Assembly: GCF_000382305.1 (NCBI RefSeq) | Contig: NZ_KB908018.1 | Span: 1 to 64,000, forward strand | Length of the DNA: 64,000 bases | Source of the DNA: Vitreoscilla stercoraria DSM 513 | GTDB lineage: Bacteria > Pseudomonadota > Gammaproteobacteria > Burkholderiales > Neisseriaceae | Reading direction: 5' to 3' | Shown here: in pieces, positions 50,390 through 59,720 of the stretch | Numbering within the stretch: position 1 is the first letter of the stretch | Layout: the number at the start of each line of letters is the position of its first letter | Made by a program: the position numbers and the translations under genes | The notes under the pieces: generated by a model | What the model was told of the DNA's origin: nothing | The model's database searches: none | What the model saw: the letters and a program-made list of their open reading frames with translations, nothing else

Positions 50390-50764
50390 ATGCATAAACA
50401 AAGACCTGTCTACATAGACCTCGCAAAGACGCGTCTGCCTATCCCTGGTATTGTGTCAATTTTACACAGGGTCAGTGGCGTCGGCTTATTCATTTGCTTA
50501 CCATTACTACTGTGCTTATTTGCAGGTACGTTGAGCACTGAAGATGCTTTTAATCAATATCAAGCTTTGGTTGGCAATCCAATTGTTAAATTGTTATTGT
50601 TAGGCTTGTTGTGGGCTTATTTACACCATTTCTTGGCTGGTATCCGCTTTTTATTGTTGGATATGCACAAAGGTTTAGAATTGGAAACTGCCCGTAATAC
50701 CGCTAAGTTGGTATTTGCTGCGGCATTGGCGTTGACTGTCGTTTTGGGAGCGTTGTTATGGTAA
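50390..50764 (+). CDS. sdhC: Succinate dehydrogenase cytochrome b556 subunit
   Basis: A 124-aa membrane anchor with three TM helices. RPVYIDLAKTRLPIPGIVSILHRVSGVGLFI contains the SHR-like quinone/heme region (LHRVSG) and YLHHFLAGIRFLLLDMHKGLE the heme-ligand His. Anchors SdhAB and passes electrons to ubiquinone. SD AAGGA. The stop overlaps the sdhD start. Confidence 0.94.
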   Translation: MHKQRPVYIDLAKTRLPIPGIVSILHRVSGVGLFICLPLLLCLFAGTLSTEDAFNQYQALVGNPIVKLLLLGLLWAYLHHFLAGIRFLLLDMHKGLELETARNTAKLVFAAALALTVVLGALLW

Positions 50765-51108
50765 ATCGTAATTTGACCGGCGCGCATTATGGCTTGCGCG
50801 ATTGGATCATGCAGCGTGTGACTGCTGTCATCATGGCCATTTATACCGTCGCTATGATTGTCTTATTGTTCACTATCCCAAGTGACTATGCTGCATGGCG
50901 TGAATTTTTTGGCCAAACTTGGGTACGTTTGTTCACCCAAATCACATTCATTGCCGTAGCGTTGCACGCATGGGTAGGTATTCGTGACTTGTGGATGGAC
51001 TATTTGAGCAAATCTGCTGGTTTGCGTTTGTTCTTACACGTTGGCACCATTGTTTGGTTGCTAGGTTGTGTGATTTATTCATTTAAAGTTATTTGGGGGT
51101 TAGCATGA
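50758..51108 (+). CDS. sdhD: Succinate dehydrogenase membrane anchor subunit
   Basis: A 116-aa three-TM protein. LRDWIMQRVTAVIMAIYTV and ALHAWVGIRDLWMDYL carry the conserved Arg/Asp and heme/quinone residues of SdhD. Overlaps sdhC by 7 nt and sdhA by 4 nt, so coupled to both. Confidence 0.93.
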   Translation: MVNRNLTGAHYGLRDWIMQRVTAVIMAIYTVAMIVLLFTIPSDYAAWREFFGQTWVRLFTQITFIAVALHAWVGIRDLWMDYLSKSAGLRLFLHVGTIVWLLGCVIYSFKVIWGLA

Positions 51109-52868
51109 CTTATCCTGTTCGTCGTTTTGATGCCGTTATCGTTGGTGGCGGTGGTGCGGGCTTGCGTGCTGCCTTACAAACTTCAAAAGCTGGTTTGAAT
51201 ACAGCCGTTTTATCTAAAGTGTTCCCAACCCGTTCTCATACTGTGGCGGCTCAAGGTGGTATTTCTGCTTCTTTGGGCAATGTACAAGAAGACCGTTGGG
51301 ATTGGCATATGTACGATACCGTTAAGGGTTCGGACTGGTTGGGTGACCAAGATGCCATCGAATTCATGACGCGTGCTGCGCCTGATGCTGTCATTGAATT
51401 GGAACACATGGGTATGCCTTTTGACCGTGTTGAAAGCGGCAAAATTTACCAACGTCCATTCGGTGGCCATACTGCTGAACACGGTAAGCGTGCTGTAGAG
51501 CGTGCTTGTGCTGTGGCTGACCGTACAGGTCATGCGATGTTGCATACCTTGTACCAACAAAACGTGCGTGCCAATACTCAATTTTTCGTTGAGTGGATGG
51601 CTTTGGACTTGGTTCGCAATGAAGCTGGTGATGTGATTGGCGTGACTGCGTTGGAAATGGAAACTGGTGAAGTATTCATTTTGCATGCTAAAGCAGTATT
51701 GTTTGCCACTGGCGGTGGCGGTCGTATTTACGCATCTTCTACCAATGCATTTATGAACACAGGCGATGGCTTGGGCATGGCTGCTCGTGCAGGCATTCCT
51801 TTGGAAGACATGGAGTTCTGGCAATTCCACCCAACAGGTGTGGCGGGTGCGGGCGTATTGATTACCGAAGGTGTGCGTGGCGAAGGCGGTATCTTGTTGA
51901 ATTGCAATGGTGAGCGTTTCATGGAACGTTATGCGCCAACAGTAAAAGATTTGGCTTCTCGTGACGTGGTTTCTCGCGCTATGGCGATGGAAATTTTTGA
52001 AGGTCGTGGCTGTGGTAAAAACAAAGACCACGTATTGTTAAAAGTGGATCACTTAGGTGCTGACAAGATTATTGAAAAATTGCCAGGCATTCGTGAAATC
52101 GCGATTAACTTTGCTGGTGTTGACCCAATTAAAGATCCAATTCCAGTAGTGCCAACAACGCATTACATGATGGGTGGTATTCCGACCAATTACCGTGGTC
52201 AAGTGGTTGTGCCTCAAGGTGACAATCCTGAAGCGGTTGTGAATGGTTTTTATGCAGCGGGTGAGTGTGCTTGTGCTTCTGTACATGGCGCGAACCGTTT
52301 GGGTACGAACTCATTGCTTGACTTGGTGGTGTTTGGTAAAGCCGCAGGCGATACCATGATTTCTTACATTCAAACTCAAGAAACTTGGAAAGAATTGCCA
52401 GCAGATGCGGGTGAATTTACACGCCAACGTTTGGCTCGTTTGGAAAACCAAACTGGTGGTGAAGATGTAGACGCGTTGCGTACTGAATTGCAACGCATGG
52501 TACAAAGTCATGCAGGTGTATTCCGTACTGATGCCATTTTAAAAGATGGCGTACAAAAAGTATTGGCTTTGGCTGAGCGTGTGAAAAAAACCGAGATCAA
52601 AGACAAATCTAAAGTATGGAATACTGCTCGTTCTGAGGCTTTGGAATTGGACAACTTGATTGAAGTGGCGAAAGCAACTTTGACTTCTGCTGAAGCGCGT
52701 AAAGAATCTCGTGGTGCACATGCTTCTGATGACCATCCAGATCGTGATGATGAAGTTTGGATGAAACACACTTTGTGGCATGCGGCAGACAACTCTTTGA
52801 CTTACAAAGAAGTTCACACCAAGCCTCTGACTGTTGATTACATCAAGCCTGCGAAGCGCGTTTACTAA
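51105..52868 (+). CDS. sdhA: Succinate dehydrogenase flavoprotein subunit
   Basis: A 587-aa FAD subunit. VIVGGGGAGLRAAL binds ADP of FAD, RSHTVAAQGGISASLGN contains the His that carries covalent FAD, HPTGVAGAGVLITEGVRGEGG and THYMMGGIPTN form the succinate site. Start at ATG 51105 within the sdhD stop (ATGA). The flavin is attached with help of SdhE encoded downstream. Confidence 0.97.
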   Translation: MTYPVRRFDAVIVGGGGAGLRAALQTSKAGLNTAVLSKVFPTRSHTVAAQGGISASLGNVQEDRWDWHMYDTVKGSDWLGDQDAIEFMTRAAPDAVIELEHMGMPFDRVESGKIYQRPFGGHTAEHGKRAVERACAVADRTGHAMLHTLYQQNVRANTQFFVEWMALDLVRNEAGDVIGVTALEMETGEVFILHAKAVLFATGGGGRIYASSTNAFMNTGDGLGMAARAGIPLEDMEFWQFHPTGVAGAGVLITEGVRGEGGILLNCNGERFMERYAPTVKDLASRDVVSRAMAMEIFEGRGCGKNKDHVLLKVDHLGADKIIEKLPGIREIAINFAGVDPIKDPIPVVPTTHYMMGGIPTNYRGQVVVPQGDNPEAVVNGFYAAGECACASVHGANRLGTNSLLDLVVFGKAAGDTMISYIQTQETWKELPADAGEFTRQRLARLENQTGGEDVDALRTELQRMVQSHAGVFRTDAILKDGVQKVLALAERVKKTEIKDKSKVWNTARSEALELDNLIEVAKATLTSAEARKESRGAHASDDHPDRDDEVWMKHTLWHAADNSLTYKEVHTKPLTVDYIKPAKRVY

Positions 52869-52890
52869 TAAGAATTTAGGGATACCTCTC

Positions 52891-53595
52891 ATGGAAAAGT
52901 TTAAATTTCAAGTATTGCGTTTCAATCCAGATAAAGATGAAAAGTGGTATTTACAAGATTATGAAGTTGAATTAGAACCAACGGATGTGAAGTTGTTGGA
53001 TGCTTTGGTGAAATTAAAAGCACAAGACGACAGCTTGTCTTTCCGTCGCTCTTGCCGTGAAGGCATTTGTGGTTCTGATGGCATGAATATCAATGGTAAA
53101 AACGGCTTGGCATGTTTGACCAACGTGCGCGATTTGAAGCAGCCGATTCAATTGCGCCCATTGCCAGGTTTGCCGATTATTCGTGACTTGATTGTGGACA
53201 TGACTCAGTTCTTCAATCAATACCATTCTATCAAGCCTTATGTCATCAATGACACACCAGCTCCGACCCGCGAACGCTTGCAAACGCAAGAAGAGCGCAA
53301 AGAGTTGGACGGTTTGTACGAATGTATTTTGTGCGCATGTTGTTCGACTGCATGTCCATCATTCTGGTGGAATCCTGATAAATTTGTCGGTCCATCTGGC
53401 CTGTTAAATGCTTACCGTTTCATTGCAGATACTCGTGACACGCGCACCAGTGAGCGTTTGGATGATTTGAATGATCCATACCGTTTGTTCCGTTGCCATA
53501 CCATCATGAACTGTGTGGACGTATGTCCTAAACACTTAAATCCTACCCGTGCTATTGGTAAGATTAAAGAATTGATGTTGAAACGAGCCATCTGA
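52891..53595 (+). CDS. sdhB: Succinate dehydrogenase iron-sulfur subunit
   Basis: A 234-aa electron-transfer subunit. SCREGICGSDGMNINGKNGLAC holds the 2Fe-2S cluster, CILCACCSTACPSFWW the 4Fe-4S cluster and CHTIMNCVDVCPKHLNP the 3Fe-4S cluster; all ligands are present. ATG 52891 has SD TTAGGG at 8-9 nt; the longer ORF in this frame overlaps sdhA. The stop overlaps the sdhE start by one base. Confidence 0.97.
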   Translation: MEKFKFQVLRFNPDKDEKWYLQDYEVELEPTDVKLLDALVKLKAQDDSLSFRRSCREGICGSDGMNINGKNGLACLTNVRDLKQPIQLRPLPGLPIIRDLIVDMTQFFNQYHSIKPYVINDTPAPTRERLQTQEERKELDGLYECILCACCSTACPSFWWNPDKFVGPSGLLNAYRFIADTRDTRTSERLDDLNDPYRLFRCHTIMNCVDVCPKHLNPTRAIGKIKELMLKRAI

Positions 53596-53837
53596 TGATG
53601 ACCGATGCCGAGAAAAAACGCCTGCGCTATTTGACCAGACGTGGATTGTTAGAGCTGGACATTGTTTTAACCCGCTTTATGAAAACGCATTTTGATGCTT
53701 TGAGTGAGGGTGAGTTGGAGGTGTTCCGTGACATTCTGGATTGGCAAGACCAAGACTTTTTAGCCATCGTCAATGGCTATCAAGAAGTGCCTGAAGAACG
53801 TTTTGAGGCACTGATAACGCTGATTCGTTCGGCTTAA
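53595..53837 (+). CDS. sdhE: FAD assembly factor SdhE
   Basis: An 80-aa SdhE/YgfY protein. RLRYLTRRGLLELDIVLTRFM includes the RGxxE motif (RRGLLE) required for SdhA flavinylation; the C-terminus LDWQDQDFLAIVNGYQEVP is typical. Start ATG 53595 overlaps the sdhB stop; ATG 53598 is an alternative. Followed by an outward-facing pair of uptake repeats and gltA. Confidence 0.92.
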   Translation: MMTDAEKKRLRYLTRRGLLELDIVLTRFMKTHFDALSEGELEVFRDILDWQDQDFLAIVNGYQEVPEERFEALITLIRSA

Positions 53838-53841
53838 TCCT

Positions 53842-53871
53842 TTACAGGACGCTTGTAATACCAGCGTCCTG
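53842..53871. repeat. Outward-facing uptake-repeat pair between sdhE and gltA
   Basis: TTACAGGACGCTT (53842-53854) and AGCGTCCTG (53863-53871, second copy ends GAAA) can fold through CAGGACGCT/AGCGTCCTG. No T-run follows, so it should not terminate; it may stabilise or process the mRNA. Confidence 0.65.
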
Positions 53872-53898
53872 AAAAAACCAAAACACTAAGGAGATAAA

Positions 53899-55179
53899 AT
53901 GACCAAGCAAGCATCATTGAAAGTAGAAGATAAAGAAGTAAGCTTCCCGATTTTGGAAGGTACTTTGGGCCCTGATGTGATCGATATCCGTAGCTTGTTG
54001 AAAGAAACAGGCGCATTCACATTCGATCCTGGCTTTACTTCTACTGCAAGCTGCGAGTCAAAAATCACGTTCATCGATGGTGATGAAGGTCAGTTGTACT
54101 ACCGTGGTTACCCAATTGAGCAATTGGCTGAAGACAGTGATTATTTAGAAACTTGTTATTTGTTGTTATACGGTGAATTGCCAACCAAACAACAAAGTGA
54201 AGAGTTTGTAAATACCATCACAAAACACACTATGGTTCACGAACAATTGACTTGGTTCTTCCGTGGTTTCCGTCGTGATGCTCACCCTATGGCGATGATG
54301 ACTGGTGTGGTTGGCGCATTGGCTGCATTCTACCAAGACAGTTTGGACATCAACAATCAAGATCACCGTCGTGTGGCTGAATACCGCATGATTTCTAAGA
54401 TCCCTACGATTGCTGCAATGTGCTACCGTTACTCAACTGGCGCACCTTTCGTGTACCCACGTAACGACTTGTCTTACACTGCCAACTTCATGCACATGAT
54501 GTTCTCTACACCATGTGAAGAATACACACCAAACCCAGTATTGGTGAAAGCTTTGGATCGCATCTTCATCTTGCATGCAGATCACGAACAAAATGCTTCT
54601 ACTTTTACTGTACGTTTGGCTGGTTCTTCTGGCACTAACCCGTTTGCAGCCATTGCAGCTGGTATCGCTTGCTTGTGGGGTCCTGCTCACGGTGGCGCGA
54701 ACGAAGCTGTGTTGAAAATGTTGGACGAAATCGGTTCGGTTGAAAACGTTCCTGCATTCATGCAAGGCGTTAAAGACCGTACACACCGTTTGATGGGCTT
54801 CGGTCACCGTGTTTACAAAAACATGGACCCACGCGCTAAAATCATGAAACAAACGTGTGATGAAGTGTTGAAAGAATTGGGCTTGGAAAACGATCCTAAA
54901 TTCAAGTTGGCTATGGAATTGGAACAAATTGCATTGAACGATCCTTACTTCGTTGAGCGCAAATTGTACCCTAACGTAGACTTCTACTCTGGTATCGTAT
55001 TGTCTGCTTTGGGCATCCCAGTTTCTATGTTCACTGTGATTTTTGCTTTGGCTCGTACTGTAGGTTGGATCAGCCATTGGCACGAAATGATTGCTGACCC
55101 GTTGTACAAAATTGGTCGTCCACGTCAGTTGTATACTGGTTCTCCACGTCGCGACTACATCCCTGAAGATAAACGCTAA
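53899..55179 (+). CDS. gltA: Citrate synthase
   Basis: A 426-aa type II hexameric citrate synthase. Catalytic residues lie in LHADHEQNAST (His), GFGHRVYKNMDPRA (His) and VDFYSGIVLSALGIP (Asp). Condenses acetyl-CoA and oxaloacetate. Strong SD AAGGAGAT 6 nt before ATG. The N-terminal beta domain typical of NADH-regulated enzymes (VSFPILEGTLGPDVIDIRSL) is present. Followed by a strong hairpin, then sucA. Confidence 0.97.
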   Translation: MTKQASLKVEDKEVSFPILEGTLGPDVIDIRSLLKETGAFTFDPGFTSTASCESKITFIDGDEGQLYYRGYPIEQLAEDSDYLETCYLLLYGELPTKQQSEEFVNTITKHTMVHEQLTWFFRGFRRDAHPMAMMTGVVGALAAFYQDSLDINNQDHRRVAEYRMISKIPTIAAMCYRYSTGAPFVYPRNDLSYTANFMHMMFSTPCEEYTPNPVLVKALDRIFILHADHEQNASTFTVRLAGSSGTNPFAAIAAGIACLWGPAHGGANEAVLKMLDEIGSVENVPAFMQGVKDRTHRLMGFGHRVYKNMDPRAKIMKQTCDEVLKELGLENDPKFKLAMELEQIALNDPYFVERKLYPNVDFYSGIVLSALGIPVSMFTVIFALARTVGWISHWHEMIADPLYKIGRPRQLYTGSPRRDYIPEDKR

Positions 55180-55189
55180 TAGCGTCGTT

Positions 55190-55225
55190 GACAGCACCGA
55201 CTTGACAGCCGGTGCTGTCTTATAC
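55190..55225 (+). terminator. Hairpin between gltA and sucA
   Basis: GACAGCACCG and CGGTGCTGTC form a 10-bp perfect stem with a 10-nt loop. The tail TTATACATTTA is T-rich but broken, so it may be a partial terminator that sets gltA above sucA expression. Confidence 0.6.
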
Positions 55226-55268
55226 ATTTAAAGTTTGCTTAGGCAGACAGTATTAAAGGTCTTTTGCC

Positions 55269-58103
55269 ATGATGAATGAAGAATTCGGCTTATCGTATTT
55301 ATATGGTTCCAATGCACCATATATTGAAGAGCTGTACGAGATGTACTTGAAAGATCCTAGCTCGGTCGACAGTCATTGGAAACAATATTTTGATGAAATC
55401 GTTACCTTACCGGGAGCGGCTGCACGAGATGTAGCACATGCGCCGATTCAACAATCATTTGTCGAAATGGCCAAGCGTCCTGTAACACAACATGCAGCCA
55501 GCGCGTCGTTGGATGCCAATGCCATGAAAAAACAAGTGGCTGTATTGCGCTTGATTTCAGCTTACCGTGTTTTGGGTTCTCGCCATGCGAACATCGACCC
55601 ATTGCAACGCATGAGCTCACAATATTATTCAGAATTGGATCCAGCATCTTACGGCTTGACAGCCGAAGATATGGCGGTTCAGTTCAATGCGTCTAGTAAT
55701 TTTTCTAGCAGCGACCGTTTGCCGTTGTCTGAAATTATTAACAAATTGCAACAAACTTACTGCGGTACGGTGGGTGTGGAATACATGCACATCACTCGTT
55801 CGGAAGAAAAACATTGGGTGCAAGACCGTTTTGAAAACGATTTGTCTACCCCTCGTTTTAACACCGAAACCAAAAAACGCATTTTGGGTAAAATTACTGC
55901 TGCCGAAACCTTAGAGCGTTACTTGCACACCAAATATGTGGGTCAAAAACGTTTCTCTTTGGAAGGTGGCGAAGCGGCGATTCCTGCGTTGGATTATTTG
56001 ATTCAAAATTCAACCAAAGAAGGCGTGGAAGAAGTCATTATTGGTATGGCTCACCGTGGTCGTTTGAACGTGTTGGTGAATATCTTGGGCAAATCGCCTA
56101 AAGATTTGTTCAGCGAATTTGAAGGCAAGTACACTGTACAATTGCCTAGCGGTGACGTGAAATACCACAATGGTTTTAGCTCAGACATTCCTACTGCAAA
56201 CGGTCCGATGCACATTTCTTTGGCATTTAACCCATCGCATTTGGAAATTGTGAACCCAGTGGTTGAAGGTTCTGTACGTGCTCGTCAACGCCGTCGTGGT
56301 GAAGATGGTCAAAAACAAGTGATGCCTGTGTTGATTCACGGTGACTCTGCCTTCATTGGTTTGGGTGTTAACCAAGGTACGTTCAACTTGTCACAAACCC
56401 GTGGTTATACCACTGGTGGTACTGTGCATATCGTTATCAACAACCAAATTGGTTTTACCACTTCAGACACACGCGATACCCGTTCAACTGTGTACTGTAC
56501 TGACATTGCCAAAATGGTGGATGCACCGATTTTCCACGTGAACGGTGATGATCCAGAAGCAGTTTGCTATGTGATGCAGGCGGCCATTGATTACCGCATG
56601 AAGTTCAAAAAAGACGTGGTTGTGGATTTGGTTTGTTACCGCAAACTGGGTCATAACGAGGGCGATGATCCTTATTTGACTCAACCAATGATGTACAAAA
56701 AAATTGCACAACATCCAGGTTCACGCGCCATTTACGCTGAAAAATTAGCCAAAGAAGGCGTGGTTTCAGCAGAAGACAGCGACAACTTGATCAAGACTTA
56801 TCGTGCCGCTTTGGACAAAGGCGAACACGTAGAGCAAACCAAGTTGACCGACTACCAACGCAAACATGCTTTGGATTGGTCACAATACATGGGTACGCAT
56901 TGGGCGCACCCTGTTGACACGGCATTGCCTGCTGCAGACATCCAACGTTTGTCTGAAAAATTGATTCAAGTGCCTGCTGACTTCCAATTGCACAATACGG
57001 TGAAAAAATTGTTGGAAAGCCGTAAGAAAATGGGTGTTGGTGAAATGCCTATTGATTGGGGTATGGCAGAAAACTTGGCGTATGCAAGTTTGGTGACCAA
57101 TGGCAATGGCGTGCGCATTTCTGGTGAAGACTCAGGTCGCGGTACGTTCTCACACCGCCATGCTGTTTTCCATGACCAAAGTCGTGAAAAATGGGATGCG
57201 GGTGCTTACATTCCATTGCGCAACATGTCTGAAAACCAAGCCAATTTCATGGTCATCGACTCTATCTTGAATGAAGAAGCGGTCTTGGCATACGAATATG
57301 GTTTTGCATGTTCAGCACCTGAGCAATTGGTGATTTGGGAAGCGCAATTTGGTGACTTCGCGAATGGTGCACAAGTGGCGATTGACCAATTCATCGCTTC
57401 AGGTGAAACCAAATGGGGTCGTTTGTGTGGTTTGACTGTGTTGATGCCTCATGGCTACGATGGTCAAGGTCCTGAACACTCATCTGCTCGTTTGGAGCGT
57501 TGGTTGCAATTGTGCTCTGAGCACAACATGCAAATCGTGATGATGTCAGAAGCATCACAAATGTTCCACGTGTTGCGTCGTCAAGTATTGCGTCCATATC
57601 GCAAGCCATTGATCATCTTCATGTCAAAACGTTTGTTGCGTTTCAAAGACTCTATGAGCGATTTGAGCCAATTCACTGAAGGTTCGGGTTTCCGTACTGT
57701 GATTGGTGATGCGCATGAACGTGATGATGCCAATGTGAAACGCGTGGTATTGTGTGCAGGTCAGGTTTACTATGATTTGGTAGCAGGTCGTAAAGAACGT
57801 GGCTCGGAAGAAGAAATCGCTATCGTGCGTGTGGAACAATTGTATCCATTCCCGTACGAAGTGTTGGCTGCGGAATTAAGCCGTTACACCAATGCAACAG
57901 AAATTATGTGGGCACAAGAAGAACCGAAAAACCAAGGTGCATGGTACCAAATCCGTCACCGCATCGAGTCTGTGTCAACTGACAAACAAAAAGTGACTTT
58001 TGCAGGCCGCCCAACCAGCGCGTCTCCTGCTGTAGGTTATATGAGCAAACATGCGGCACAATTGAAAGCATTGGTTGAAACTGCTTGCAATTTAGACGCG
58101 TAA
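55269..58103 (+). CDS. sucA: 2-oxoglutarate dehydrogenase E1 component
   Basis: A 944-aa thiamine-diphosphate enzyme. The N-terminal SYLYGSNAPYIEELYEMYLKDPSSVD is the E2-binding segment. IIGMAHRGRLNVLVN and HVNGDDPEAVCYVMQAAIDYRMKFKKDVVVDLVCYRKLGHNEGDDP give the ThDP/Mg site; FSHRHAVFHDQ and the C-terminal QEEPKNQGAW are intact. Decarboxylates 2-oxoglutarate and passes succinyl to SucB lipoate. An exact uptake repeat lies at 55473, inside the variable linker after the N-terminal segment. ATG 55272 is a second possible start. Confidence 0.97.
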   Translation: MMNEEFGLSYLYGSNAPYIEELYEMYLKDPSSVDSHWKQYFDEIVTLPGAAARDVAHAPIQQSFVEMAKRPVTQHAASASLDANAMKKQVAVLRLISAYRVLGSRHANIDPLQRMSSQYYSELDPASYGLTAEDMAVQFNASSNFSSSDRLPLSEIINKLQQTYCGTVGVEYMHITRSEEKHWVQDRFENDLSTPRFNTETKKRILGKITAAETLERYLHTKYVGQKRFSLEGGEAAIPALDYLIQNSTKEGVEEVIIGMAHRGRLNVLVNILGKSPKDLFSEFEGKYTVQLPSGDVKYHNGFSSDIPTANGPMHISLAFNPSHLEIVNPVVEGSVRARQRRRGEDGQKQVMPVLIHGDSAFIGLGVNQGTFNLSQTRGYTTGGTVHIVINNQIGFTTSDTRDTRSTVYCTDIAKMVDAPIFHVNGDDPEAVCYVMQAAIDYRMKFKKDVVVDLVCYRKLGHNEGDDPYLTQPMMYKKIAQHPGSRAIYAEKLAKEGVVSAEDSDNLIKTYRAALDKGEHVEQTKLTDYQRKHALDWSQYMGTHWAHPVDTALPAADIQRLSEKLIQVPADFQLHNTVKKLLESRKKMGVGEMPIDWGMAENLAYASLVTNGNGVRISGEDSGRGTFSHRHAVFHDQSREKWDAGAYIPLRNMSENQANFMVIDSILNEEAVLAYEYGFACSAPEQLVIWEAQFGDFANGAQVAIDQFIASGETKWGRLCGLTVLMPHGYDGQGPEHSSARLERWLQLCSEHNMQIVMMSEASQMFHVLRRQVLRPYRKPLIIFMSKRLLRFKDSMSDLSQFTEGSGFRTVIGDAHERDDANVKRVVLCAGQVYYDLVAGRKERGSEEEIAIVRVEQLYPFPYEVLAAELSRYTNATEIMWAQEEPKNQGAWYQIRHRIESVSTDKQKVTFAGRPTSASPAVGYMSKHAAQLKALVETACNLDA
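55473..55485 (+). repeat. Single uptake-type repeat inside sucA
   Basis: Exact AAGCGTCCTGTAA, encoding part of MAKRPVTQH in a non-conserved linker. Confidence 0.8.
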
Positions 58104-58120
58104 TAATGAGTCGCTAAGAT

Positions 58121-58148
58121 TTGGTCGCCATATACATTGGGCGACCAA
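58121..58148 (+). other. Intercistronic hairpin sucA-sucB without T-run
   Basis: TTGGTCGCC and GGCGACCAA form a 9-bp perfect stem; CCCC follows, so it is more likely an mRNA-stability or processing element than a terminator. Confidence 0.55.
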
Positions 58149-58169
58149 CCCCTGATTTAGGAGAATGTA

Positions 58170-59378
58170 ATGTCTATTATTGAAGTTACTGTACCAGTAT
58201 TGCCTGAGAGCGTATCTGAAGCCACATTGATGACTTGGAACAAAAAAGTGGGCGATGCTGTTGAACGTGATGAAAACATCATTGATTTGGAAACCGATAA
58301 AGTTGTGTTGGAATTGCCAGCACCTCAAGCAGGTGTTTTGGTTGAAATCATCGAACAAGATGGTGCGACTGTGGTTTCTGGTCAATTGATCGCTCGCATC
58401 GACACTGCTGCTAAAGCAGGTGACGTTGCTGCTGCACCTGCTGCGGCTGCGCCAGCTGCTGTTGAAGCGGCTCCACAAAGCAATGCACAAGCGGGTGTTG
58501 CGATGCCTGCTGCTGCAAAATTAGCGGCTGAAAAAGGCATTGACGTGTCTACCGTTCAAGGTTCAGGCCGTGCTGGTCGCGTGTTGAAAGAAGACGTTGC
58601 TGCTGCTCAAGCACCTGTTGCAGCTCCTGCTGCTGCGCCTGCTGTTAGCCCAACACCTGCGGTACAAATTGCAGGTGACCGTCCTGAACAACGCGTACCA
58701 ATGTCTCGTTTGCGTCAACGTATTGCTGAGCGCTTGTTGCAATCACAGTCTGAAAATGCCATCTTGACCACGTTCAATGAATTGAACATGAAACCTGTGA
58801 TGGAATTGCGCGCGAAATACAAAGAAAAATTTGAAAAAGAGCACGGCGTTAAATTGGGCTTCATGTCTTTCTTTGTTAAAGCTGCAGTGGCTGCATTGAA
58901 AAAATTCCCAGTAGTGAATGCTTCTATCGATGGCAAAGACGTGGTTTACCATGGTTACTTTGACATTGGTGTGGCTATCGGTAGCCCACGTGGTTTGGTA
59001 GTGCCTATTTTGCGCAATGCTGACCAAATGTCTTTGGCTGACATCGAAAAACAAATTGCTGAATTTGCGGTAAAAGCACGAGATGGCAAATTGGCGTTGG
59101 AAGATTTGACTGGCGGTACTTTCAGTATTACCAATGGCGGTACTTTTGGTTCTATGATGTCTACCCCTATCATCAACCCACCACAAGCTGCGATTTTGGG
59201 CATGCATGCTACTAAAGAGCGTGCAATGGTTGTGAATGGTCAAGTGGTTGCATTGCCAATGATGTACTTGGCATTGTCTTACGACCACCGTTTGATTGAT
59301 GGTCGTGAAGCGGTATTGACTTTGGTAGCCATCAAAGACGCTTTGGAAGATCCTGCACGTTTGTTGTTGGATATTTAA
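58170..59378 (+). CDS. sucB: Dihydrolipoamide succinyltransferase (E2 of 2-oxoglutarate dehydrogenase)
   Basis: A 402-aa E2. The lipoyl domain has ETDKVVLE with lipoylated Lys44. An Ala/Pro linker leads to the E1/E3-binding domain (PAAAKLAAEKGIDVSTVQGSGRAGRVLKEDV), a second Ala/Pro linker, and the catalytic trimer domain ending SYDHRLIDGREAV with the active-site His and Asp. Transfers succinyl to CoA. SD TAGGAGAA. A small lipoprotein gene and lpd follow. Confidence 0.97.
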   Translation: MSIIEVTVPVLPESVSEATLMTWNKKVGDAVERDENIIDLETDKVVLELPAPQAGVLVEIIEQDGATVVSGQLIARIDTAAKAGDVAAAPAAAAPAAVEAAPQSNAQAGVAMPAAAKLAAEKGIDVSTVQGSGRAGRVLKEDVAAAQAPVAAPAAAPAVSPTPAVQIAGDRPEQRVPMSRLRQRIAERLLQSQSENAILTTFNELNMKPVMELRAKYKEKFEKEHGVKLGFMSFFVKAAVAALKKFPVVNASIDGKDVVYHGYFDIGVAIGSPRGLVVPILRNADQMSLADIEKQIAEFAVKARDGKLALEDLTGGTFSITNGGTFGSMMSTPIINPPQAAILGMHATKERAMVVNGQVVALPMMYLALSYDHRLIDGREAVLTLVAIKDALEDPARLLLDI

Positions 59379-59387
59379 TGGCATGTG

Positions 59388-59407
59388 GGCCATCGCTTGC
59401 GGTGGCC
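59388..59407 (+). other. Intercistronic hairpin after sucB without T-run
   Basis: GGCCATCGC and GCGGTGGCC pair over 9 bp (one G-T) around a TT loop; no T-run follows. Confidence 0.5.
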
Positions 59408-59438
59408 TGACTGACCATAATATAAAGAGGGTTTTGTG

Positions 59439-59702
59439 ATGAAACGATTTATTTTATGTGCCAGTGTGTTGGGTTTGTTGGCCGCTTGTCAAACTGGCTC
59501 TCATGTGACGCAGCATTATTCGGCTGAAGCCATGAATGCCAAGGGTCAAATAGTCAGCAAAAAGACCAATTTTTCTTTTAATAAAGAAGGTCAAGATTTG
59601 GCAGTACAAACGATTTGCCAGTCTCAACGCAATACACATTCGGTAGTGGTGAAAAACCGCTTAGGCATCCCTGTTGAGGGCAGCCCATTTAAATGTCGTT
59701 AA
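59439..59702 (+). CDS. Small lipoprotein of unknown function inside the suc operon
   Basis: An 87-aa lipoprotein: signal MKRFILCASVLGLLAAC with lipobox LAAC, then a ~70-residue domain with two further Cys (TICQSQRN; PFKCR) that could form a disulfide. It lies between sucB and lpd, where I would expect only the dehydrogenase-complex genes. I recognise no family. The first codon is ATG 59439; a GTG just before it is in frame. SD AGAGGG. Confidence 0.72.
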   Translation: MKRFILCASVLGLLAACQTGSHVTQHYSAEAMNAKGQIVSKKTNFSFNKEGQDLAVQTICQSQRNTHSVVVKNRLGIPVEGSPFKCR

Positions 59703-59720
59703 ATTTCAAACAATGAAAGC

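Noticed and set aside
51210..52031. 273-codon antisense ORF opposite sdhA
   Set aside because: Falls wholly within sdhA; its product is rich in His, Thr and Phe as antisense frames of such genes are, with no family match.
53595..53837. Possible antitoxin-like small gene after sdhB
   Set aside because: The RRGLLE motif and position identify SdhE, the flavinylation factor.
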